This document shows positions 33,958-42,800 of a stretch of DNA of 64,000 nt, piece after piece (position 1 is the first letter of the stretch; each line of letters opens with the position of its first letter). The translations under genes were made by a program, and so were the position numbers. Source of the DNA: DASPHG01 sp035629775. GTDB taxonomy: Bacteria > Actinomycetota > Thermoleophilia > Solirubrobacterales > Thermoleophilaceae. Under the pieces are notes generated by a model. It was not told where the DNA came from. It worked only from the letters and a program-made list of their open reading frames with translations, and searched no databases. The DNA is taken from assembly GCA_035629775.1 (NCBI GenBank), contig DASPHG010000023.1, positions 62,001-126,000 on the forward strand. The letters are read 5' to 3'.

Positions 33958-35115
33958 ATGAACGATGTCCGCGGGCGAGCGGAGGGTCTACTGCGCGAGC
34001 CGGTGCGGCGCGCCGATCTGGCGATCGCGTTCGACGAGTCGGTCGCGTCCACGGTGGACGTCCAGGTCGAGGGCCGCAACTTCTTCCCACCGATGCTCCG
34101 GGACATCGCGTCGGCCTCGTCGTCGGTCCACATCACGCAGTTCGGCTTCAAGCCGGGGACGATCGGCGAGGAGTTCGCGACCACGCTGCTCGCGAAGGCG
34201 TCCGAGGGCATTCCGGTCAGGCTCGTCGTGGACGGACAGGGCTCACGGCCGAGCGGATCGAGCCGCAAGTTCTACGAGCGGCTCCGGGCAGGCGGTGTGG
34301 AGGTCTGCGTCGTGCGTGCGACACGGCTGTGGGCGCCGGAGCAGCTCGGGCACTTCGACCACCGGAAGTTCGTCGTGGTCGACGGCCGGACGGGCTGGGT
34401 GGGTGGCGCCGGGGTCGAGGACCACTTCGTCGACGGGCGGTTCCACGACCTCTTCGTCCGGGTGACCGGACCGGTCGTCGCGCAACTCCAGCTCGTGTTC
34501 GTCGCCAGCTTCCGCTGGCTGGGCGGAGCGATCCCGCCGGAAGAGGTCGACGCTCTCTTCCCCACCCATGAGGACGTCGCGGATTCCGCCCCGGCAACCG
34601 TGCTGCACAACGCCCCGGGCCCGTACCGCCCGATCACGACCGCCATCGCGGAGGCTCTCGACACCGCCGCCTCGACGCTCGACGTGGTCAACCCGTACGT
34701 CGCCGACCGAGGGATGATCCGCCGGATCGAAGCTGCCGCGCTCCGCGGCGTGCAGGTCCGGCTCTTCGTGCCGGGGCAGCCGAACAACCTGGCCTGCGCG
34801 GCCGCGCAACGGTTCCATCACGGGGCGCTGCTCGACGCCGGCGTACGCATCCTCGAGCATCCGTCGATGCTGCACGCCAAGGCGTTCGTGCGTGACGGCG
34901 AGGACGTTCTCGTCGGCACCTGCAACCTCGAGGCCTGGAGCCTCAAGCGCTTCTTCGAGATCGACCTGCTCGTACGCTCCCCGGGGTTCGCCGAGCTGTT
35001 CGACGAGCGCTTCTCGATACCCGCCGAGCGCGCGGCAACCGCGGGCCGGCCGCCGGCCGGGATTCGCGAACGGGCCATGGCCAGGGCGTTCGCGACCATC
35101 TCGCCGCTTCTCTGA
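33958..35115 (+). CDS. Phospholipase D-like / cardiolipin synthase-type protein
   Basis: 385 residues with two HKD motifs: 'HRKFVVVDG' (~135) followed by 'GWVGGAGVEDHF', and 'HAKAFVRDGEDVLVGTCNLE' (~306). Both halves have the 'PNNLA'/'GSRPSG' style PLD fold spacing. Unlike integral cardiolipin synthases it lacks N-terminal transmembrane helices, so a soluble or peripheral phosphatidyltransferase/phosphodiesterase is likely. ATG 33958 was selected; longer in-frame extensions have no homology. Confidence 0.85.
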   Translation: MNDVRGRAEGLLREPVRRADLAIAFDESVASTVDVQVEGRNFFPPMLRDIASASSSVHITQFGFKPGTIGEEFATTLLAKASEGIPVRLVVDGQGSRPSGSSRKFYERLRAGGVEVCVVRATRLWAPEQLGHFDHRKFVVVDGRTGWVGGAGVEDHFVDGRFHDLFVRVTGPVVAQLQLVFVASFRWLGGAIPPEEVDALFPTHEDVADSAPATVLHNAPGPYRPITTAIAEALDTAASTLDVVNPYVADRGMIRRIEAAALRGVQVRLFVPGQPNNLACAAAQRFHHGALLDAGVRILEHPSMLHAKAFVRDGEDVLVGTCNLEAWSLKRFFEIDLLVRSPGFAELFDERFSIPAERAATAGRPPAGIRERAMARAFATISPLL

Positions 35116-35138
35116 CCCGTTGTAGGGTGCGCGCGCCC

Positions 35139-36059
35139 ATGCACGACCTGGGTCTATCGAACGAGCAGATCCAGCGGATCGAGCTTACGGTGTCCTGCCG
35201 AGACGCGGATTCGTTGCCCAAGGTCCCGGACGCAGGGCTGGTGCGGACCGAGGACGGGCGGCGGGTGCAGGTGATGCACGACGGCTCCCTGGTGCTTGCC
35301 GACGGCTACTACGGCACGTGGATGACCGAGATCATCCGGCGGCTGCGGGGCCATCACGAACCGCAGGAGGAACGCGTGGTGCACGCGATCATCGAACGGC
35401 TGGGCGGCGGGGATCGCCGGCCGGTCGTGGTGGAACTCGGCGCCTTCTGGGGCTACTACTCGATCTGGGCGATGCGCCGGACGGGGGCGCGCGCGATCCT
35501 CGTCGAGCCCGACCCGGCGAACCTGCGCGTGGGACAAACCAACGTCGAGCTGAACCTGTTCGACGCCACGTTCGTGAACGCGGCGGTGGGCGGCGAGCAC
35601 GGGTCCCGGACGTCGATCGTCTGTGAGAGCGACGGTGTCGAGCGCGAGCTGCCGGTCGTCACGGTGCCGGGGCTCGTGGAGGACCACGCAATCGACACGC
35701 TCGACCTGCTGCTGGTCGACGTGCAGGGCGCCGAGACCGATGTGCTGGAGCGGATGGCCGGTTGGTTGGGGCCTGGTCAGGTGCGGTTTCTCGTTGTGTC
35801 GACACACCACCATTCGATCAGCGGCGACCCGATGACGCACCAGCGTTGCCTGGCGACGATCGAGGCGGCCGGTGGCCATGTGGTGGCCGAGCACACGGTG
35901 GGCGAGTCGTTCAGCGGCGACGGGCTGATCGCGGCGAGCATGGATCCTCGCGATCGTGATCTGGTGGTCCCGGTCAGCCGGGCGCGTTACAGCGAGAGCC
36001 TGTTCGGGCCGCTCGAGCCAGAGCTCGCCGAGGCGCTCGCGCGACTGTCGGATACCTAA
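35139..36059 (+). CDS. FkbM-family SAM-dependent methyltransferase
   Basis: 306 residues. SAM motif 'VVVELGAFWGYYSIW' (~100-115), 'ILVEPDPANLRVGQTNVEL', and the FkbM signature 'LLLVDVQGAETDVLERM'. The family O-methylates sugars, polyketides or glycolipids. ATG 35139 chosen; GTG 35127 would add four residues. Lies between a PLD-like gene and bipA, without an obvious biosynthetic cluster. Confidence 0.82.
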   Translation: MHDLGLSNEQIQRIELTVSCRDADSLPKVPDAGLVRTEDGRRVQVMHDGSLVLADGYYGTWMTEIIRRLRGHHEPQEERVVHAIIERLGGGDRRPVVVELGAFWGYYSIWAMRRTGARAILVEPDPANLRVGQTNVELNLFDATFVNAAVGGEHGSRTSIVCESDGVERELPVVTVPGLVEDHAIDTLDLLLVDVQGAETDVLERMAGWLGPGQVRFLVVSTHHHSISGDPMTHQRCLATIEAAGGHVVAEHTVGESFSGDGLIAASMDPRDRDLVVPVSRARYSESLFGPLEPELAEALARLSDT

Positions 36060-36072
36060 GCTGAGTCGCTGC

Positions 36073-37908
36073 ATGGCGGCGCGCTCCGACATCCGCAACG
36101 TCGCGATCATCGCGCACGTCGACCACGGGAAGACCACGCTGGTCGACGCGATGCTGAACCAGGCCGGCGTGTTCGGGGCGCACGAAGAGGTGTCGGAGCG
36201 TGTGATGGACTCGATGGACCAGGAGCGCGAGCGCGGCATCACGATCCTGGCCAAGAACGCTGCCGTGCGCTACGGCGACACGAAGCTGAACATCGTGGAC
36301 ACGCCTGGCCACGCCGACTTCGGCGGCGAGGTGGAGCGCGGCCTCAGCATGGTCGACGGCGTTCTCCTGCTGGTCGACGCCTCCGAGGGACCGCTCCCCC
36401 AGACGCGCTTCGTGCTGCGCAAGGCACTCGAGCGGCGGCTCCCAGTGATCCTCGTGGTGAACAAGGTGGACCGGCCGGACGCCCGCGTCGGGGAGGTCGT
36501 GGACGAGGTGTACGAGCTGTTCCTCGACCTCGATGCGGACGAGGAGCAGATCGAGTTCCCGATCGTCTACACGAACGCCAGGCAGGGACGTGCGTCGGCG
36601 GTCGCGGGCGAGGAGGGCACCGACCTGCGCCCGCTGCTGGACCTGCTCGTGGCACGCGTGCCCGCGCCCGAGTACGAGGAGGACCACGGCCTTCAGGCGC
36701 TCGTCACCAACCTGGACGCGTCCCCATACGTCGGCAGGCTCGCCATCTGCCGCGTCCACAACGGCGTCCTTCGCAAGGCGGTCCCGGTGGCCTGGTGCCG
36801 GCGCGACGGGACGGTCGAGCGCGCCGCGGTCACGGAGCTCTACGCGATGGAGGGACTCCAGCGCGTGGAGGTCGACGAGGCGGGCCAGGGTGAGATCGTC
36901 GCGGTCGCAGGCATCCCCGACATCACGATCGGCGAGACGATCGCCGACCCGGACGATCCCGTTCCCCTGCCGCCGATCGCAATCGACGAGCCTGCGCTCG
37001 GCATGACGATCGGCATCAACACGTCGCCGCTCTCGGGCAGGTCCGGCTCGCGCCTGACCGCGCGCCAGGTTCAGGAGCGCCTCGAGCAGGAGCTGGTCGG
37101 CAACGTCTCGATTCGGGTGCTCGAGACGGAGCGCCCTGACACGTGGGAGGTACAGGGGCGGGGCGAGTTGCAGCTCGCCGTGCTCGTCGAGGCGATGCGG
37201 CGCGAGGGCTTCGAGCTGACCGTGGGCAAGCCGCAGGTGGTCACGCGCGAGATCGACGGCGAGGTCCACGAGCCGGTCGAGCGGCTGGCGATCGACGTGC
37301 CCGAGGACTTCCTGGGAGTCACGACTCAGCTCCTGGCCCTCCGCAAGGGCCGCATGGAGCACATGGTCAACCACGGGACGGGCTGGGTCCGGGTGGATTA
37401 CCTGGTGCCCGCTCGCGGGCTGATCGGCTTTCGCACCGAGTTCCTGACGGAGACGCGCGGCTCGGGCATCCTTCATTCGGTCTTCGAGCGCTACGAGCCG
37501 TGGTACGGCGAGATCAAGTCCCGGCCGACGGGCAGTCTCGTGGCCGACCGCAGCGGCGAGACCGGGCAGTTCGCCCTGCTCAAGCTGCAGGAGCGCGGCC
37601 AGCTCTTCGTGGGACCGGGCGAACAGGTCTACGAGGGCATGGTCGTCGGAGAGAACGCGCGCGCCGACGACCTCGACGTGAACGCCGTGCGCGAGAAGAA
37701 GCAGACCAACATGCGCGCGGCCGGGTCGGACGACACCGTCCGGCTGGTTCCGCACCACCAGCTGTCGCTCGACCAGGCGCTCGAGTTCATCCGCGTCGAC
37801 GAATGCGTGGAGGTCACTCCAGGCAAGCTCCGCCTGCGCAAGGTCGTGTTGCACGCGGGCGAACGCCAGAAACTCGCGCGCGCGGCCAAGCACGCGGTGA
37901 CGACCTGA
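36073..37908 (+). CDS. typA: Ribosome-associated translational GTPase BipA/TypA
   Basis: 611 residues, normal family length. G1 'AHVDHGKTT' (~14-22), switch region 'QERERGITILAKNAAV', G3 'DTPGHADFGGEVER', G4 'NKVDRPD' and the BipA-specific C-terminal part ('ARGLIGFRTEFLTETRG', 'NMRAAGSDDTVRLVPHH'). Binds the 70S ribosome and helps 50S assembly and stress adaptation. ATG 36073 follows the FkbM gene by 13 bases. The S4 protein gene starts one base after its stop. Confidence 0.95.
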   Translation: MAARSDIRNVAIIAHVDHGKTTLVDAMLNQAGVFGAHEEVSERVMDSMDQERERGITILAKNAAVRYGDTKLNIVDTPGHADFGGEVERGLSMVDGVLLLVDASEGPLPQTRFVLRKALERRLPVILVVNKVDRPDARVGEVVDEVYELFLDLDADEEQIEFPIVYTNARQGRASAVAGEEGTDLRPLLDLLVARVPAPEYEEDHGLQALVTNLDASPYVGRLAICRVHNGVLRKAVPVAWCRRDGTVERAAVTELYAMEGLQRVEVDEAGQGEIVAVAGIPDITIGETIADPDDPVPLPPIAIDEPALGMTIGINTSPLSGRSGSRLTARQVQERLEQELVGNVSIRVLETERPDTWEVQGRGELQLAVLVEAMRREGFELTVGKPQVVTREIDGEVHEPVERLAIDVPEDFLGVTTQLLALRKGRMEHMVNHGTGWVRVDYLVPARGLIGFRTEFLTETRGSGILHSVFERYEPWYGEIKSRPTGSLVADRSGETGQFALLKLQERGQLFVGPGEQVYEGMVVGENARADDLDVNAVREKKQTNMRAAGSDDTVRLVPHHQLSLDQALEFIRVDECVEVTPGKLRLRKVVLHAGERQKLARAAKHAVTT

Positions 37909-37909
37909 C

Positions 37910-38134
37910 GTGCCGCAGGACGTCCCCATCCGCGGCGAGATGATTCGCCTGGGTCAGCTGCTGAAGCTGGCCGGCGTCGTCGAGGTCGGCGGCGAGGTCC
38001 GGGCGTTCCTCGCCGAGGCGACCATCCTCGTGAACGGCGAGCCCGACGCTCGGCGCGGCCGGCAGCTACACCCGGGCGACACGGTGCTGGTGAACGGACT
38101 CGAGCTCCGCGTCGCGCGCGGGACGGCCCGGTAG
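37910..38134 (+). CDS. Small S4-domain RNA-binding protein
   Basis: A 74-residue protein that is essentially one S4 fold: 'IRLGQLLKLAGVVEVGGEV', 'ILVNGEPDARRGRQLHPGD', 'VLVNGLELRV'. Resembles YaaA/YbcJ/RlbA-type stand-alone S4 proteins that bind rRNA. GTG 37910 lies directly after the BipA stop, indicating one transcript and a common role in ribosome biogenesis. Confidence 0.85.
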   Translation: MPQDVPIRGEMIRLGQLLKLAGVVEVGGEVRAFLAEATILVNGEPDARRGRQLHPGDTVLVNGLELRVARGTAR

Positions 38135-38139
38135 CCCTC

Positions 38140-39231
38140 TCAGCCCTCGTCCTCAGGGGCTTCCGGCTTCAACTCCCACTGCCAGGAGCTCTCGTACCTG
38201 TTGGTGATGTAGCTCCCGCTGAGGAGCTCCCCCGATTCCTCCTCCTCGCACGAGTCCGTGGCGGCGAGGGAGCCGTCGGACTTGACCCTGAACTGACGGA
38301 AGCTCGGCGGGCAGTGGTCGCGGTCGTCCGCGTGTGGCAGCCAATGACTCGGCGAGTAGTCGGACTGATGCGGGTCGCTGTTGACGCAGTCCGTTGTGTA
38401 GTGCTGCTCAGGGGCCTCGAGGCCGTAGCCGGCGCTCAGGGCGTACAGCGCTCCGGGAGCGAGCGAGCCCTCGTAGCTCAGCGTCGCAAAGGCTCCCCCG
38501 TCCCGCGACAGGCTGATGGGAACTTTCCCTTGGCCGTACCGGGTGCAGTCGTTATGGGAGCCGGAACTCGTGCCGGAGAACTTCCAGTGGACTTCCCCTC
38601 CGGTGGCCTTGTATTGGTCCTGCCCATCGGCCACCACACGCTCGAAGATCACGGTGGCCGTCAGGGTCTCGGTGAACGACGCTTCGCCCGGGGGCACGTC
38701 GGTGCCGTTGCCGGTTTGCGATGACTCCATGGTGTGCGTGGCCGCCGTCGTGCCGACGAGCCGCTTGGGGAAGGGATCGGCGCCGAAGGAGATCGGGGTC
38801 TTGAAGAACTTGCAGTTGTTCTCCTTGGCCTTGCGCTTCTCCCCGTCCACGACCTTCACGCACGCGATCACGTAGAGCGATCCGTCGGCGTCCGCCGGAG
38901 CCCTGGGCTCCGCGGTGACCCTGGAGTCTTCTCCCGGCTTGAGGGGTTCGACCTTCTTCTTGCGGCCGAGACGGAGATCGTTCCGCGAGCGCTGTTTGTC
39001 GGCGGAGAGGCGAAAGGAGACCTTGGACTTGCTGGCCTTCCGATCCCCGATGTTCTCCACCCTGACCGCGAGATCGAGCCGATCGCCCGGCGAGGCCTTC
39101 GCGGGGAGATCGGAGCGCGGCTTCACGACCAGGTCAGGGGCCTTGTCGCCCCGTGCGGCGCCAACCGCGCCGCTCAGAGCGAGCGAGGCCGGCAGCAGCA
39201 CGGCAGCAACGGCCAGCGCTGTCCGGCTCAC
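38140..39231 (-). CDS. Exported protein with CARDB-like domain
   Basis: 363 residues with signal peptide (GTG 39231, GGAGGGGG upstream). Residues ~30-135 resemble a CARDB/Ig-like domain: 'DLVVKPRSDLPAKASPGD', 'LDLAVRVENIGDRKASKSK', 'VIACVKVVDGEKRKAKENN'. The C-terminal ~220 residues are an unrecognised beta-rich region with several Cys. It converges on the S4 gene with five bases between stops. Function unknown. Confidence 0.7.
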   Translation of the reverse strand: MSRTALAVAAVLLPASLALSGAVGAARGDKAPDLVVKPRSDLPAKASPGDRLDLAVRVENIGDRKASKSKVSFRLSADKQRSRNDLRLGRKKKVEPLKPGEDSRVTAEPRAPADADGSLYVIACVKVVDGEKRKAKENNCKFFKTPISFGADPFPKRLVGTTAATHTMESSQTGNGTDVPPGEASFTETLTATVIFERVVADGQDQYKATGGEVHWKFSGTSSGSHNDCTRYGQGKVPISLSRDGGAFATLSYEGSLAPGALYALSAGYGLEAPEQHYTTDCVNSDPHQSDYSPSHWLPHADDRDHCPPSFRQFRVKSDGSLAATDSCEEEESGELLSGSYITNRYESSWQWELKPEAPEDEG

Positions 39232-39249
39232 CGCGCCCCCTCCGCCCGG

Positions 39250-39762
39250 CTAGTTCGCCTTCTTGAGCTTGCCCGAGGCGCTTGGGAACTCGAAGCACGA
39301 GGTGTACCCGTAGTAGTTCTCCATCTTGATGCTGAAGTTGAAGGAGTACGCGAGGGTGTACTTGTTCACGTTTCCCTCCGCCCAGGCGATCCCGCCCCCT
39401 GCGTCCGGGTCCTCCTCGTTCGAATTTCCCTTGATCGTCTTGTCCCCGCTCGCGAAGTACTTGAGGTCGCCTTGCCCCGGATTCGTCAGCTTCATCTTCC
39501 CGAACTTCACGGTGCGCACGCACTCGCGGCTGGGGTCGAAGAACTCAATGCTGACCGTTATCCGCTTGCCCTTCTTGGTGACCTTGACCGGCTGCTTATC
39601 GCCGTCGGGCGCGACGTAGGTGTACTTCCCGGGCTTCAACTTGATCGTCTTCTTCTTCGCGGCAGAGGCGTCGTCCGAACCGTCGCGAGTCGCGGACGCG
39701 GCTGTGACTGCGCTGACGGTCAATGCGAGCACGGCGATGAGGACGAGCAGGGTGCGCTTCAC
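39250..39762 (-). CDS. Small exported Lys-rich beta protein
   Basis: 170 residues from GTG 39762, with AGGAGG five bases upstream. Signal peptide ends near 'VSAVTAASA'; the mature part starts Lys-rich ('AAKKKTIKLKPGKYTYVAP') and is beta-strand-like with two Cys. The opening 'IKLKPGKYTY' resembles cupredoxin-like or plastocyanin-like starts but no copper ligands were recognised. Eighteen bases upstream of the CARDB-like gene, probably the same transcript. Confidence 0.7.
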   Translation of the reverse strand: MKRTLLVLIAVLALTVSAVTAASATRDGSDDASAAKKKTIKLKPGKYTYVAPDGDKQPVKVTKKGKRITVSIEFFDPSRECVRTVKFGKMKLTNPGQGDLKYFASGDKTIKGNSNEEDPDAGGGIAWAEGNVNKYTLAYSFNFSIKMENYYGYTSCFEFPSASGKLKKAN

Positions 39763-39888
39763 GGAACCTCCTGTTGGTCAGGCCAGAGCACCCAGTAGAA
39801 CACGGTTTTGGCATTGACGCGAGCAATCGCGCGAGGAACGGCGGTTCCGGACGGATGTTGGATGGCGCTTTCGCCCTGACGTGTTCTG

Positions 39889-42800
39889 ATGGAAGGGATG
39901 ACTTCAGCGCCAGCCCGCCTGCTCGTGCTGGCCACATGTCTGGTCGGCCTCGCGCTTCCGGCGAACGCGGCGGCCGCACCCCCGGCCAACGACAACCAGG
40001 CCAACGCGATCGTCCTCACCGGCGAGAGCCCCCCGGCCGCGACGGGGACGAACGTCGATGCCACCGCCCAGGCCGGCGAGCCGGGGCACTACTTCGTCGG
40101 CAACAGCTTCGGGGCGACGGCCGAACCGATGCACTCGGTGTGGTGGAAGTGGACGGTGCCGACGTCGGGCATGTACACGTTCAATACCTGCAACTCCTCC
40201 TTCGACGTTGCGCTTGCCATCTACGTCGACGACGGGACCCCCAGCGGGTTCATGCGCTTCAACGACGACGCTTGCGACCGCCAGGAGCGCGTCTCGTTGT
40301 TCCAGGCTCAGGGGACGCAGCTGCTGATCGCGATCGACGGGGTCGACGGCGCCACCGGCGCCGTCAGCCTTAAGATCACGAAGACGCCGCCGCCCGCGAA
40401 TGACGCCTTCGCCAACGCGCTCCCGCTGAGCGGGCCGACCGACAGTGACGGCGTGGACAACTCGAGCGCCACCGCGCAGGCCAGCGAGCCGCAGCACGCG
40501 GGCCAGCCGGCTAACGCCTCTGCGTGGTGGAAGTGGACCGCCCCGAGCAGCGGCCCCTACGTGATCGACGCGTGCGAGCCCGGAGCGTGGTCGGACTTCT
40601 ACTCGCGCCAGATCGCCGTGTACACGCAGGGCGGGAGCGGGCTCGCCGGTCTGGCCACCCTGGCGGAGGACCGGCTGTCATGGGACTGCGGCAGGGACCA
40701 GCGAACCGGGGTGGTGAGGATCACCGCCGTCATGAACCAGACGTACTACATCGCCGTCGAGGGCCGGGGCTTCACCACGGGTGTCAACACCTTCGTCAAC
40801 GTGAGGCCGCAGGTGGCGCCGCCCAACGATAACTTCGCCAACGCGGCGACGTTGACCGGCCCGAGCGCATTCGCGACCGCCGACACGCGCGACGCGACCG
40901 GAGAGGCGAGCGAGCCGCGGCATGTGTCGAACGGCCCGGCGGCGCACTCGGTGTGGTGGAAGCTGACCGTGCCCACTACCGATGACTATCTCTTCACCTT
41001 GGGGGCCGACTTCCGAGCCGGGTGGAACCTCTACCGGCAGAACGGGAGCGGGTTCGCGGGGCTCGAAGAGCTGCTCCCGGGCAGCGCCAACCGCTTCAGG
41101 AACCCCGATGGGACACGCACCCACGGGCGCGACCACTACATCCGCCTGAGCGCCGGCACGACGTACTACGTCGCGATTGACGGCGCCGGAGACGGTGACG
41201 AGGACGATCCGACGCCGGGCGGCGGCGGACACGTCTCACTCGAGCTCTCGCTGGTCGACGCGCCGGTGAACGACGACTTCGCCGACGCCACGCTGCTGGA
41301 GGGGGTGGCGGACTCGGCGCGATTCCTCACGCGCGGCGGGTCGGTCGAGGCTGGCGAGCCGAATGCCGGGGCCCGCTTGCGCACCGTCTGGTACCGCTGG
41401 ACGGCTCCCTCGGCCGGCGACTACCTCGTCGACATTTGCGTTCCGAACCCGAGCGACCCGGGCAACCTGGACAACGCGGCGGACTTGGGTGTCTACGAGC
41501 AGAACGGGGCCGGCTTCGCCGGGCTCGCCGCCGTGCCCCCCAAGGAGCAGCAGGACTGCCGTGGCGACTTCGAGTCGGCGCCGGACCGACACCCGTTTAC
41601 AGCGGTCACCGGTAAGACGTACTTCTTCGTCGTCGACGGGCGCGACATGATCGTGGACTCCGGCCTTCAAATTCGAAAGCTGAACCGTCCCGTCAACGAC
41701 AACTTCGCTGCCGTGCGGACGCTCACTGGTGGCACGGACTCGGACACCGGCACCAACATCGACGCCTCGCACGAACCTAACGAGCCGACGCTGGGTGGCG
41801 ACGGCCCCGGATCGGTCTGGTGGAAGTGGAGCGCGCCCGCGGTCGGACGCTACGTGATCGAGACCTGCGGCAGCGACTTCACCACGATGCTCCGCAGCTA
41901 CACCGACGGCAATCCCAACCCGACCGTCGCGCAGCTCGATCAGTTCAACGTCCCCGTCTTCTTGAGCCCCGGGTGCGACGGGGGCAGCCGGCTGATCATC
42001 GACAACCAAACCGTCGGGCGGACCTACTACCTCGCCGTCGACGGCCTCGAGTTCCCCGATGCGGGGAGCGTCGAGATCAGTGTGCGCCCGTCTGCCCCGC
42101 CGGCGAACGACAACCTGGCGGGCGCCGCGCAACTGGTGGGGATGGGCGCGCAGGGAAGTGCTTCGACGGTCGAAGCGACGGTCGAGGACGGCGAGCCAGT
42201 GCACCACCCCAACCGAGCGTCCAACCGGACCGTGTGGTGGAAGTGGACCGCCCCGTCGACCGCGAATGTCGTGATCGACGCGTGCGAGAGCACCTACGAC
42301 ACGGTGATGGCCGTCTATACCGGGGGGCCGGGTGTCGCCGACCTGACGCCGGTCGGCTCGAACCACAACGGCGAAGAGTGCTCCCAGGGCAGCCGGCTCA
42401 CGCTCGCGGCGACCGCCGGCACGCAGTACTTGATCGCGATCGGCAGCGCGAGCGAAAACTCCGGCACGGTCGGCACGGCGTCGCTCGCGATCGTCGACGC
42501 GCTGGCTCCGGCGAACGACAACTTCGCCAACGCGGCAACGGTGCCCGCGTCCGGCGGCAGCTTCGGCGGCGACAACCTCTTTGCGACGAGCGAACCCGCG
42601 GAGGGGACCTTTGAACTGTCGGGCGAGAACACGGTCTGGTGGAAATGGACACCGACCACGACCGGGGCGTGGTCGCTCGTCACCTGCTCGCCGGGCAACG
42701 CCTTCGAGATCGAGCCGGAGGCGTTCCGGCAGACCGGTGTGGGGTTCGACGGCCTCGTCCGCGTCGCCGCAGACGAGACGCAGTGCGCCGGTGGCGGACG